Shown piece after piece: positions 8,256 through 16,157 of a stretch of DNA of 64,000 nt; position 1 is the stretch's first letter, and each line of letters begins with the position of its first letter. Source of the DNA: Paracrocinitomix sp039939375 (GTDB lineage: Bacteria; Bacteroidota; Bacteroidia; Flavobacteriales_D; Crocinitomicaceae); contig JBDVJO010000011.1 in the NCBI GenBank assembly GCA_039939375.1, positions 682,001 to 746,000 on the forward strand, given 5' to 3'. The position numbers and the translations under genes are program-made. Under the pieces are notes generated by a model. The model had not been told where the DNA came from. It saw only the letters and a program-made list of their open reading frames with translations, and made no database searches.

Positions 8256-8657
8256 ATGGAAAATTTACTCAAATCTAAGAATTTAAGGGTAACACCCTTT
8301 AGAATGGAGGTATTGTCAGTCTTTCAGAAATTTGATAATGCTATAGATTCTGCCGTTCTTGAATCTGAGTTGGGAGATTTTGACAGAATTACGTTGTATC
8401 GCACAATCAAGTCATTTATAGATGCAGGTGTTTTGCATGAAATTTTGATAAGTGGCGAATCAAAAAAGTATGCCTTGTGCGCAGAAACCTGTGTAAGTGA
8501 AGATCATTCACATGAGCATATTCATTTTTTATGCACGGTTTGCAACGAAACTTTTTGTTTAGAACCTACTAAAATGCCTGAATTACAACATTCATCTTTT
8601 CAAATTGCATCATTTGAGATTCAAGCTAAAGGGGTCTGTGAGGCTTGTATTTCCTAA
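8256..8657 (+). CDS. Fur-family metal-responsive repressor (Zur-like)
   Basis: A 133-residue cytoplasmic transcription factor with an N-terminal winged helix ('LRVTPFRMEVLSVF' and 'FDRITLYRTIKSFIDAGVL') and a C-terminal dimer/metal domain. Metal ligands are plain: a His string at residues 84-90 (HSHEHIH), CTVC at 93-96 and CEAC at 128-131, which forms the structural Cys4 zinc site typical of Fur and Zur. I chose ATG 8256 (MENLLKSK). An in-frame ATG at 8241 lies inside operator 2, and the longer frame back to 8109 runs through the divergent receptor gene. It probably represses both itself and the receptor. Zinc is more likely than iron, but Fur, Zur and PerR cannot be separated by eye. Confidence 0.88.
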   Translation: MENLLKSKNLRVTPFRMEVLSVFQKFDNAIDSAVLESELGDFDRITLYRTIKSFIDAGVLHEILISGESKKYALCAETCVSEDHSHEHIHFLCTVCNETFCLEPTKMPELQHSSFQIASFEIQAKGVCEACIS

Positions 8658-8685
8658 GTTTTCTATTTAGACTGGTATACTTTAT

Positions 8686-8744
8686 AACTATAAAAGCAAT
8701 TATATATTTATAAATATAGTTGTATAATTACATATATAGTTATA
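8686..8744. promoter_or_regulatory. BlaI-type operator cluster
   Basis: A 16-bp perfect palindrome, TATATTTATAAATATA (8703-8718), is followed by a 22-bp imperfect one at 8723-8744 (two mismatched pairs). The half-site AACTATA occurs at 8686-8692, and its complement TATAGTT occurs at 8715-8721 and 8735-8741. The cluster lies just before the BlaI-family gene at 8755, where such repressors normally bind to control their own operon. The sequence is not the staphylococcal TACA/TGTA box. Confidence 0.5.
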
Positions 8745-8754
8745 TGTTTGCTGT

Positions 8755-9123
8755 ATGAAAAAGGAATTAACGAAGGCAGAAGAGCAAATAATGCAGGCCA
8801 TCTGGTCAGTAGAAAAAGGGTTTGCCAAAGATATTTTGGAAGAATTGACCGAGCCAAAGCCAGCATATAACACGGTATTAACCGTAGTTAGAGTGTTGGT
8901 TCAAAAAGGTTTTGTAAAATTCAATACTTATGGAAAATCAAATGAGTATTATCCTACACTGAGTAAAGAGGAGTATTCAAATCAAAAATTGCAATCCTTA
9001 AAAAAGAACTATTTCAATAATTCCGCTAAAGAGTTGCTTTCGTTTTTTGTGAAAGAGAATAAGATGGATATTAATGAACTAGATGAACTTTTAAAATCAA
9101 TTAAAGAAGAAAGCAATGACTAG
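8755..9123 (+). CDS. BlaI/MecI-family transcriptional repressor
   Basis: A 122-residue winged-helix repressor. 'LTKAEEQIMQAIWSVEKGFAKDILEEL...PAYNTVLTVVRVLVQKGFV' is the BlaI/MecI/CopY DNA-binding domain, and the C-terminal 50 residues are the helical dimer region in which proteolysis normally occurs. It overlaps the downstream BlaR1-type peptidase by 8 bases, so the two are translationally coupled in the usual sensor/repressor arrangement. An AT-rich palindrome cluster lies immediately upstream and is probably its operator. In Bacteroidota this pair is not always linked to beta-lactam resistance; no beta-lactamase gene is nearby, so the inducing signal is unknown. Confidence 0.9.
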   Translation: MKKELTKAEEQIMQAIWSVEKGFAKDILEELTEPKPAYNTVLTVVRVLVQKGFVKFNTYGKSNEYYPTLSKEEYSNQKLQSLKKNYFNNSAKELLSFFVKENKMDINELDELLKSIKEESND

Positions 9124-10300
9124 TTGGTTTGAATATTTAATTGAAATAGCTGTCACAAGTACAGTGTTGTACGGACTTTATTTTTTACTCAGAAATGGTT
9201 TGTCTAATCGTGCAAAAAGAAGGCTGATATTAATAACACCTTTAATTTCGGTGACTGTAGCTTTAATTAAGTCGGTTTGGGCAGAAGCAGGAGCAACAAT
9301 GTCATTTAATGTCATTCAGTTAGAAGAAGTGGTCGTTCATCAAGAAACGGATGTTTCATCTTGGAGCTGGGCACATTTTTATGTGTTGGGGCTACTTGTG
9401 ATGGCATTTTGGTCAATTTTAAAAATTAGTCGATTGTTTTATTTCTTTAGGAAAGCCGTTCCTTATATCAAGGATTCGTCAATAAAAATACTGAGTTCTG
9501 AATTGAAAGATTCGTTCTCATTTTTCAATCAAATTCATTTGAGCGCTCATTTGGATGAAGTTGAAAAGACCGTTGTGTTAGATCATGAGCTAATGCACGT
9601 CAAAAAGGGTCACTCTTATGATTTAGTATTTATGGAGATTTACCATTCCTTTTTCTGGTTTAATCCCCTGATGATACTGATGAAAAAAGAGCTGATTCAA
9701 GTACATGAGTTTGAAGTTGATGAAGACATGTATGCCAAGTATAATGTGAGCTATTTAAGCCACTTGTTGTCATACGCGCTCGGAGCAACGTCTGCTCATT
9801 TATTATTAACCAGTCAGTTTTATAATAAACTAACACTGACTAAAAGAATCAACAAAATGAAAACAAAATCAAAAAATAAAAAGTGGTTGGTTGCGATAAT
9901 TCCAGCTTTCGCTTTATGTATCTCATTTTTATCATGGTCGCAAACTACGCCGGATAAAAGTGTTCCTAACGGAGCGTATAATATTCCGCCGCCAAATGGT
10001 GAAATTGATACAAAACCCGAGTTTAAAGGAGGGCAAGAAGCCTTGTTTGCATACATTGGTAAAAACGTGAAGTATCCAGAGTCAGCTGAAAAAAATGGAG
10101 TTGAGGGAACCGTACACGTTGAGTTTACCGTATTAGCAGACGGTAAAATTGAGAATGCGAACATTAAAAAAGGCGCAGCGACAGAATTAGATGCTGAAGC
10201 CTTGAGAGTAGTGAAAGGGATGCCAAACTGGAATCCAGGAAAAAAAGATGGAAAACCAGTTAAAACGCAAATGGTATTGCCGATTACGTTTAAACTTTAA
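9116..10300 (+). CDS. BlaR1-type M56 metallopeptidase with TonB C-terminal domain
   Basis: A 394-residue membrane protein. Helices near 6-26, 36-54 and 87-108 precede the M56 zinc-peptidase core, with HELMH at 157-161 and a downstream acidic segment (EFEVDED, about 198-204) supplying the third ligand. A further helix (256-275) leads to a periplasmic TonB C-terminal domain (about 300-394: 'YPESAEKNGVEGTVHVEFTVLADGKI'). M56-TonB fusions are typical of Bacteroidota and replace the penicillin-binding sensor of classical BlaR1. It should cleave or inactivate the coupled BlaI-type repressor on a cell-envelope signal. Its stop codon overlaps that of the convergent hydrolase by 4 bases. Confidence 0.88.
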   Translation: MTSWFEYLIEIAVTSTVLYGLYFLLRNGLSNRAKRRLILITPLISVTVALIKSVWAEAGATMSFNVIQLEEVVVHQETDVSSWSWAHFYVLGLLVMAFWSILKISRLFYFFRKAVPYIKDSSIKILSSELKDSFSFFNQIHLSAHLDEVEKTVVLDHELMHVKKGHSYDLVFMEIYHSFFWFNPLMILMKKELIQVHEFEVDEDMYAKYNVSYLSHLLSYALGATSAHLLLTSQFYNKLTLTKRINKMKTKSKNKKWLVAIIPAFALCISFLSWSQTTPDKSVPNGAYNIPPPNGEIDTKPEFKGGQEALFAYIGKNVKYPESAEKNGVEGTVHVEFTVLADGKIENANIKKGAATELDAEALRVVKGMPNWNPGKKDGKPVKTQMVLPITFKL

Positions 10301-10974
10301 GCTAAAAACTTGATGATATATTCGCTTAGCTGTTTCATGTTAAGCTGAGGGAAAGGATGCCGGCTGTTAGGTAGTTTATAATAATGACTATTTAAGAGAG
10401 CGGCATCCACATCAAGTGTTTCTTGACAGCTGACCATTTCATCTCCATCAGCCAATCCGATAAAACATTTATTTGGGATTTTTCCAAAATCTTCAAAGGT
10501 CATGGCGTCTCCATTTCCTAGGTTGATCATTAAATCAACTGTCTTGTTCATGGTGAGTTCCCAGTCTAAATGAATAGCCGATAAGTACGCTGCAAACTTA
10601 GGTACCTTCTCTTTGATTTTTTCTGGATTCATTTTTCCAGTTTCAACTTTTGCTGTAAGAGGATCCCATTTTAATTTGCTGCCTAATGACATGATGTCTC
10701 CTAGTAATTCTAGATGTTCTTTAGCTAAATGATAGGCTGTGTATCCGCCCATGCTGAAGCCAAATATCTGCGGTTGTTGCAAATTGTTTTCACGAATAAA
10801 GCTTCTCAGGTTATCTGCAAATAGATGCATACTAAATGGTTTCTCTGATTTGCTTTGGCCATGTCCTTCTAAATCAAAACTAAAAACATTGAAATCTTCT
10901 TTTAAGTGATTTTTTAAAACTTCAAATTCGCAAGATGCACCTAAAGCTCCGTGAATTAGCACTAAATCTTTCAT
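10297..10974 (-). CDS. Alpha/beta hydrolase
   Basis: A 225-residue cytoplasmic hydrolase of the alpha/beta fold. 'LVLIHGALGASCEFEVL' carries the HG oxyanion-hole motif, 'GFSMGG' is the nucleophile elbow (Ser about residue 74), 'LADGDEMV' supplies the acid and 'NSRHPFPQ' near the C-terminus the catalytic His. It lacks a large cap domain and a signal peptide. The substrate is not evident; an esterase or MenH-like role are both possible. Its ATG overlaps the stop codon of the upstream membrane protein by 4 bases (ATGA), so the two form an operon. The 3' end overlaps the convergent peptidase gene by 4 bases. Confidence 0.85.
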   Translation of the reverse strand: MKDLVLIHGALGASCEFEVLKNHLKEDFNVFSFDLEGHGQSKSEKPFSMHLFADNLRSFIRENNLQQPQIFGFSMGGYTAYHLAKEHLELLGDIMSLGSKLKWDPLTAKVETGKMNPEKIKEKVPKFAAYLSAIHLDWELTMNKTVDLMINLGNGDAMTFEDFGKIPNKCFIGLADGDEMVSCQETLDVDAALLNSHYYKLPNSRHPFPQLNMKQLSEYIIKFLA

Positions 10975-11432
10975 GCCTTTGGACGTTTAAAAGAAGCGTT
11001 ATTCAAATAATAATAGAGCAATGTTATTCCGAAAATCCAAGCATAGAAACCTATTGAGAAGTAATCAAAAATCATGGTAAAAAAGAAGGGAAGGTAAACA
11101 CAGGCTGATAACATAGCTATGGTGCCAATCATCCATCTTGTTCTGGCAGTTCCTATTTTTCCAAATCCTAAGATTAAAAACAAAAGAATGGTTGGGGTGG
11201 CTAAATTCATTAAAATATATTGACCCACCAACAATACCGCGTTGTCATAAATGACGTAGCTTTTAGGGTTGACTATAACGTCTAACGCAACTTCCCATCC
11301 GTACACTTTAATCATCTCCTCGTCCAATTGATATTGAAGTACTGGCAAGAAATAAGACACTAAGAAGAGCGCCAAAGCTAAGAGTAATCTTATTTTATTT
11401 TTTTTGGTGGATTCCATTGCTGCTTTCATCAA
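10971..11432 (-). CDS. Four-helix membrane protein, unknown
   Basis: A 153-residue protein with about four transmembrane helices (17-34, 66-88, 101-122 and 126-143) and a basic N-terminus (KKNKIR). A periplasmic loop (about 35-65) follows the first helix. No domain is recognised. Start codons at 11432, 11429 and 11417 (MESTKKNK) are all possible, and the shortest gives a normal positively charged start. It overlaps the downstream hydrolase by 4 bases and is probably co-transcribed with it, which does not reveal a function. Confidence 0.7.
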   Translation of the reverse strand: MMKAAMESTKKNKIRLLLALALFLVSYFLPVLQYQLDEEMIKVYGWEVALDVIVNPKSYVIYDNAVLLVGQYILMNLATPTILLFLILGFGKIGTARTRWMIGTIAMLSACVYLPFFFTMIFDYFSIGFYAWIFGITLLYYYLNNASFKRPKA

Positions 11433-11502
11433 GCTGCTAAGATAGCTTTTAGGATAGGTAAAACCCTTGTAATTTTAGAATTGAATGAGAAATTAAGATA
11501 AA

Positions 11503-12141
11503 TTAAAGGATTTCGTCTTCATCCTCATTGATAATGTCATCTAAGGAATCAGAGCTTTGTTTAATTTCTCCTGCCCAAAGCTTGTTTACTTTTGGCTGTA
11601 AGATCCATACACCAATTGGGTAGAACCAGATTAGAAAAAATTCACCAGCGAAATCGTTGAATGTGACTTCTTTACGCATTTCTACAGTTTTAACTGATTT
11701 TGCCGCCCAATACATGGTGTGAAACATGCAAAAAATTGAAAAGAAGTGAAGTGGAACGAATAATGCAATGAGTCCAAAAAATCCTGAGCTTGGTCGAAAA
11801 TCTCCACTAATTGCCGTTGCAAAAAAGCTTCCCATTATGATAAAGAGTAAAACGAAATAAATAATTGGTATAAAAAAGAAAGCTTTTATTCTCTTATAAG
11901 GAAATGATGGTTTTTCGCTAAGCTTACCAATTAACTTAAATATTAACCCGTATTGCCAGCCCATTTGAATGTATAAAATGATGGCCATCATTATCGGCAT
12001 AAAGGCGAATATCCAAACAAAGTTGGCTGGATTATTTGTTGTGAAAACAAAGGACATCATTAACATTTGTCCTATAATCACTACACCAAAAGTCGCTACG
12101 AAAAGTTGCCAATGTTTGGCGCTCAGAAGTTTATCAATCAT
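11503..12141 (-). CDS. Polytopic membrane protein, unknown
   Basis: A 212-residue protein with about five transmembrane helices and a very acidic C-terminal tail (DSLDDIINEDEDEIL). The 'FFLIWFYPIGVWILQPKVNKL' segment near residue 170-190 recurs in uncharacterised Bacteroidota membrane proteins that I can recall, but no domain name is secure. It lies downstream of nrdA on the same strand, beyond a strong terminator, so it is probably transcribed separately. It may be linked to the next gene on the same strand (gap 70 bases). No function is proposed. Confidence 0.7.
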   Translation of the reverse strand: MIDKLLSAKHWQLFVATFGVVIIGQMLMMSFVFTTNNPANFVWIFAFMPIMMAIILYIQMGWQYGLIFKLIGKLSEKPSFPYKRIKAFFFIPIIYFVLLFIIMGSFFATAISGDFRPSSGFFGLIALFVPLHFFSIFCMFHTMYWAAKSVKTVEMRKEVTFNDFAGEFFLIWFYPIGVWILQPKVNKLWAGEIKQSSDSLDDIINEDEDEIL

Positions 12142-12170
12142 GGTATGAAGATAATAAATTATGACACAAA

Positions 12171-12200
12171 AAAACCTGCTCGTGGCACCGAGCAGGTTTT
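12171..12200 (-). terminator. nrdBA operon terminator
   Basis: Perfect 12-bp arms AAAACCTGCTCG (12171-12182) and CGAGCAGGTTTT (12189-12200) around a 6-base loop. On the minus strand the stem runs into seven T. It lies 50 bases after the nrdA stop codon. Confidence 0.92.
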
Positions 12201-12249
12201 ATATTGTAGATTACAGTTAAGGTATTATAATCTAATTTGTTATTGGTTC

Positions 12250-14616
12250 TTATCCTGAACACATTTCACAGCTATCTGGATCATCTAAAGAACAAGCGAT
12301 TTCTGCCATTCTTTCTTCTTCCGTTTTAGCTACTAGTGGTTGTGCAGAAGCTGATTTGTCTAGTGTAAACTTAATTGCGTCAGTTGCCGCTTTCGTTCTT
12401 AAGTAATACATTCCAGTTTTCAATCCTGCTTTCCATCCGTAGAAATGCATTGAAGTTAATTTTGCAAAGTTTGCGTTCTCCATGAACAAGTTCAATGATT
12501 GTGATTGACAAATGTATGCCCCACGATCAGCAGCCTGATCAATGATTACTTTTTGAGAAATTTCCCATGCAGTTTTGTACAAATCTTTAATGTCTTGAGG
12601 AATCTCATCAATGTTTTGAATTGATCCGTTAGAAGCCATTAATTTGTTCTTCATGTTAACATCCCAAAGGTTCAACTTCACTAAGTCTTTCAATAAGTGC
12701 TTGTTCACGATAATGAACTCACCTGAAAGTACTCTTCTTGTATAAATGTTAGAAGTGTATGGTTCAAAACACTCATTGTTTCCTAAGATCTGTGCTGTAG
12801 ATGCAGTTGGCATTGGTGCTAATAAAAGTGAGTTTCTCACTCCATGCTCCATTACCTCTTCTCTTAATACATCCCATTCCCATCTGTCTGTTGGTTTAAC
12901 ACCCCACATATCAAATTGGAAAATTCCTTGTGAAATAGGAGACCCTTCAAATGTTTGGTAAGGTCCGTCTTTCTTCGCTTCATCTTTAGATGCTGTTACA
13001 GCAGCATAATAGATTGTTTCGTGAATTTCCTTGTTCAATTGTTTTGCCTCAGCAGAATCAAAAGGGAAACGCATCAAGATGTAAGCATCAGCTAGCCCCT
13101 GAACTCCAATTCCGATTGGACGGTGTCTCATGTTTGAGTTACGTGCTTCTTCAATTGGGTAGTAGTTCTCGTCAATTACTTTGTTCAAGTTAACTGCTAA
13201 GTGATAAGCTACATCAAATAATTTATTGTGATCAAATTCTTGCGTTTCAGCATTCACGAATTTTGGAAGTGCAATTGAACCTAAGTTACAAACTGCAACC
13301 TCATCTGGTGAAGTGTACTCTAAAATCTCAGTACATAAGTTTGAAGACTTAATAGTACCTAAATTCTTTTGATTTGATTTTTCGTTCGCAGCATCTTTGT
13401 AAACCATGTAAGGTGTACCTGTCTCAATTTGAGATTCAAGAATCTTGAACCATAAATCTTGCGCTTTGATTGTTTTTCTTCCTCTTCCTTCAGCTTCGTA
13501 TTTCGTGTACAATTTCTTGAACTCTTCTCCGTAAGCTTCTGGTAAGCCAGGGCACTCGTTAGGACACATTAAAGTCCAGTCTCCGTTTGCCTCAACTCTT
13601 TCCATGAATAAATCAGACATCCACATAGCATAGAATAAATCTCTTGCTCTTTGCTCTTCTTTACCGTGGTTTTTCTTTAACTCTAAGAAATCAAAAATGT
13701 CTGCATGCCAAGGCTCCATATAGATAGCGAAAGAACCTTTTCTTTTTCCTCCACCTTGATCTACATATCTTGCAGTATCATTGAATACTCTTAACATTGG
13801 AACGATTCCGTTAGAGGTACCATTTGTTCCTTTAATGTAAGATCCTTTAGCTCTAATATCGTGAATAGATAATCCAATTCCACCTGCTGATTGTGAAATT
13901 TGAGCACATTGCTTTAATGTGTCATAGATTCCACCAATACTATCTTCTTGAATCTGTAATAAGAAGCAAGATGACATCTGAGGTTTTGGAGTTCCAGCAT
14001 TGAATAATGTTGGAGTAGCGTGCGTGAACCATCCTTCAGACATAGCGTTATATGTCTTAACGGCAGCAGCAATATCTTCTTTGTGGATACCAATTGAAAC
14101 TCTCATTAGCATTTGTTGTGGACGCTCAACAATTTGCCCTTCAATTTTTAAAAGGTATGCTCTTTCTAACGTTTTAAATCCAAAATAATCGTACTTGAAA
14201 TCTCTATCATAAATAATGTGAGAATCAAAATACTCTGCGTTATCTTGAACAATTTTGTAAACATCTTCTGCAATCAAAGAAGCATTTTCACCTGTGATTG
14301 GATCAATGTAGTTATACAAATCTTCAACGGTGTCTGAAAATGATTTTTTGGTGTTTTTGTGCAGGTTAGATACTGAGATTCTAGATGCTAATAAAGCATA
14401 ATCTGGGTGCTCAATAGTTTTTGATGCTGCAACTTCTGCTGCTAAACTGTCTAATTCTGAAGTTGTTACTCCGTCATAAAGACCTTCGATTACTTTCATG
14501 GCTACCATTTCTGGTTGAACCATAGGGTCTAATCCGTAACATAATTTTTTTGTTCGCGCGGTTATCTTGTCGAACTTCACGGGCTCTTTTCTACCGTCTC
14601 TTTTTACTACGTACAT
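12250..14616 (-). CDS. nrdA: Ribonucleoside-diphosphate reductase, class Ia large subunit
   Basis: A 788-residue catalytic subunit that reduces ribonucleoside diphosphates to deoxyribonucleotides. An ATP-cone allosteric domain fills about residues 1-90 (MYVVKRDGRKEPVKFDKITA). The ten-stranded barrel contains 'SSCFLLQ' (first redox Cys), 'SNLCTEI' (thiyl-radical Cys with Asn and Glu partners) and 'AVCNLGSIAL' (second redox Cys). The C-terminal pair Cys783 and Cys786 (SCEMCSG) takes electrons from thioredoxin or glutaredoxin. It follows nrdB on the same strand with an 84-base gap and no terminator, so they form a nrdB-nrdA operon. A strong terminator follows. Length and residues are those of a working enzyme. 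Confidence 0.96.
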   Translation of the reverse strand: MYVVKRDGRKEPVKFDKITARTKKLCYGLDPMVQPEMVAMKVIEGLYDGVTTSELDSLAAEVAASKTIEHPDYALLASRISVSNLHKNTKKSFSDTVEDLYNYIDPITGENASLIAEDVYKIVQDNAEYFDSHIIYDRDFKYDYFGFKTLERAYLLKIEGQIVERPQQMLMRVSIGIHKEDIAAAVKTYNAMSEGWFTHATPTLFNAGTPKPQMSSCFLLQIQEDSIGGIYDTLKQCAQISQSAGGIGLSIHDIRAKGSYIKGTNGTSNGIVPMLRVFNDTARYVDQGGGKRKGSFAIYMEPWHADIFDFLELKKNHGKEEQRARDLFYAMWMSDLFMERVEANGDWTLMCPNECPGLPEAYGEEFKKLYTKYEAEGRGRKTIKAQDLWFKILESQIETGTPYMVYKDAANEKSNQKNLGTIKSSNLCTEILEYTSPDEVAVCNLGSIALPKFVNAETQEFDHNKLFDVAYHLAVNLNKVIDENYYPIEEARNSNMRHRPIGIGVQGLADAYILMRFPFDSAEAKQLNKEIHETIYYAAVTASKDEAKKDGPYQTFEGSPISQGIFQFDMWGVKPTDRWEWDVLREEVMEHGVRNSLLLAPMPTASTAQILGNNECFEPYTSNIYTRRVLSGEFIIVNKHLLKDLVKLNLWDVNMKNKLMASNGSIQNIDEIPQDIKDLYKTAWEISQKVIIDQAADRGAYICQSQSLNLFMENANFAKLTSMHFYGWKAGLKTGMYYLRTKAATDAIKFTLDKSASAQPLVAKTEEERMAEIACSLDDPDSCEMCSG

Positions 14617-14700
14617 AATGCGTCCTTGGCTTGTGTGAACTACGCTTGGGGGTCAAACAAACACAGCTCGGGTTTAAAATTCTATAATTCTTCTAATCTT

Positions 14701-15678
14701 CTAAAAGTCCTCATCTAAAGAGAATGACTGATTCTCTCCACTGTTCAATACTCCTGCTTTTTGATATTCTGCCACTCTCTTTTCAAAGAAGTTGGTTTTA
14801 CCTTGAATGCTAATCATATCCATAAAGTCAAATGGATTTGATGTATTGTACACTTTCTCACATCCTAACTCTCCTAAAAGTCTGTCTGCTACGAATTCAA
14901 TGTACTGAGTCATTAACTCTGCATTCATTCCGATCAATTTTACAGGAATTGCATCTGTCACAAATTCTTTTTCAATTTCTACAGCATCTGTAATGATCTT
15001 GCTAACCGTTTCTTTCGGTAATTTATTAACCAAGTGGTTATTGTATAGTAAGCAGGCGAAGTCACAGTGAAGTCCTTCGTCTCTTGAAATTAGCTCGTTT
15101 GAGAAACTTAATCCTGGCATTAAGCCACGTTTCTTTAACCAGAAGATTGAACAAAACGATCCAGAAAAGAAGATTCCTTCTACTGCTGCAAAAGCAATTA
15201 ATCGCTCTGCATATGATCCTTCATCAATCCATCTTAATGCCCAATCAGCTTTACGCTTCACACACGGAATCGTGTCTACGGCATTGAATAAATATTTTTT
15301 GTCTTTATCGTCTTTGATGTAAGTATCAATCAATAAAGAATATGTTTCTGAGTGAATGTTCTCAATTGCAATCTGAAATCCATAAAAGAACTTTGCCTCT
15401 GTGTATTGAACTTCTGCTAAGAAATTCTCTGCTAAGTTTTCATTTACGATTCCGTCAGATGCTGCGAAAAATGCCAAAACGTGTTTAATGAAGTGACGCT
15501 CGTCATCATTCAGTTTTTCGTTCCAGTCAATTAAATCTTGAGACAAATCGATTTCTTCGGCAGTCCAGAAGCTAGCCTCTGATTTTTTATAGAATTGCCA
15601 AATGTCATCATGTTGAATTGGGAACAATACAAATCGGTCGTTGTTCTTTGCTAAAATCGGTTCTTCTGCTTCTGCCAT
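14701..15678 (-). CDS. nrdB: Ribonucleoside-diphosphate reductase, radical-generating small subunit
   Basis: A 325-residue R2 subunit that holds the metal cofactor and starts radical transfer to NrdA. The first metal ligands are Asp75, Glu106 and His109, and the radical Tyr113 is present in 'ENIHSETYS', so this is a Tyr-radical type rather than a Tyr-less class Ic form. The second half supplies the other ligands in 'AVEGIFFSG' and 'SRDEGLHCDFA'. It is the first gene of the nrdBA operon. Upstream lies a perfect palindrome at 15720-15736 and a 479-base spacer. No clear pair of NrdR boxes was seen. Confidence 0.96.
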   Translation of the reverse strand: MAEAEEPILAKNNDRFVLFPIQHDDIWQFYKKSEASFWTAEEIDLSQDLIDWNEKLNDDERHFIKHVLAFFAASDGIVNENLAENFLAEVQYTEAKFFYGFQIAIENIHSETYSLLIDTYIKDDKDKKYLFNAVDTIPCVKRKADWALRWIDEGSYAERLIAFAAVEGIFFSGSFCSIFWLKKRGLMPGLSFSNELISRDEGLHCDFACLLYNNHLVNKLPKETVSKIITDAVEIEKEFVTDAIPVKLIGMNAELMTQYIEFVADRLLGELGCEKVYNTSNPFDFMDMISIQGKTNFFEKRVAEYQKAGVLNSGENQSFSLDEDF

Positions 15679-15719
15679 TGTCTTTGTTTTTTAAAAATTA
15701 GCTCAATTCTCTTCTAATG

Positions 15720-15736
15720 AACATTTTAAAAATGTT
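15720..15736. promoter_or_regulatory. Perfect 17-bp palindrome upstream of nrdB
   Basis: AACATTTT-A-AAAATGTT, with 8-base perfect arms, lies 42 bases before the nrdB ATG. This is the right place for a repressor of the nrdBA operon. It does not match the usual NrdR box. Confidence 0.45.
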
Positions 15737-15790
15737 GTCAACTTGAGTGATTCATTGTTCAATCAGAACAGAAAATTAAAGTTGATTTTC

Positions 15791-15940
15791 AGGTGTGAAT
15801 TGATGGGAACAAAACTTGCGATTTTTTAGCGATTTCACAATCTAATTTAATTCACAATCACCCCCTAGTTTTCAACAATCGTTTTCGTGTCTTTCTCAAA
15901 CTTCTTTACTGTAGAGGGATACGGCATGTATCCTTTTTTT
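15791..15940 (+). ncRNA. Candidate small RNA divergent from nrdB
   Basis: A plus-strand transcription unit is suggested by TTG (15755-15757), a 19-base gap and TAAAGTTG (15777-15784, one mismatch from TAnnTTTG), then an intrinsic terminator at 15915-15940. That gives an RNA of about 150 bases that carries the TTCACAATC repeat and an unpaired-looking CACCCCCTAG segment. No protein frame fits. It could instead be an attenuated leader of comF, 218 bases downstream. The 5' end is an estimate. Confidence 0.3.
15915..15940 (+). terminator. Orphan plus-strand intrinsic terminator
   Basis: GGATAC (15917-15922) pairs with GTATCC (15928-15933) around GGCAT. The stem extends by a G-T and an A-T pair and is followed by T7. 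The nearest upstream annotated gene is on the other strand, so this terminator has no coding gene to serve. Confidence 0.65.
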
Positions 15941-16157
15941 CTAATTATTTTTTTCAGTATAAAAACCTAAGCTCACAAATTTTTCCTTCATTACTTACTA
16001 ACAGTATTTTAACGTACCCTTAACGAGTAAATCGGACTTACAATTTACGATTGAATGAATGTTGAAATCAAGGAAATAGTGGTTTATATTTATTCACTTA
16101 GGTATGTTAAAAAAGAATACTTAAATTAATGGTCACATTTTCGTTTTTTATTGTTAT

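Larger units (their letters stand above)
15679..16157. other. 479-bp nrdB-comF spacer with regulatory structure
   Basis: No protein-coding frame of useful size is visible. The spacer holds a perfect palindrome (15720-15736), a plus-strand promoter-like pair (15755-15784), a 9-base direct repeat (TTCACAATC at 15834-15842 and 15851-15859, period 17) and a plus-strand intrinsic terminator (15915-15940). The last 200 bases before comF (15941-16157) are AT-rich with nothing I can assign. Confidence 0.6.

Noticed and set aside
15679..16157. Known riboswitch in the nrdB-comF spacer
   Set aside because: I looked for a B12- or NrdR-type pattern and saw none; only a palindrome, a direct repeat and a plus-strand hairpin can be supported.
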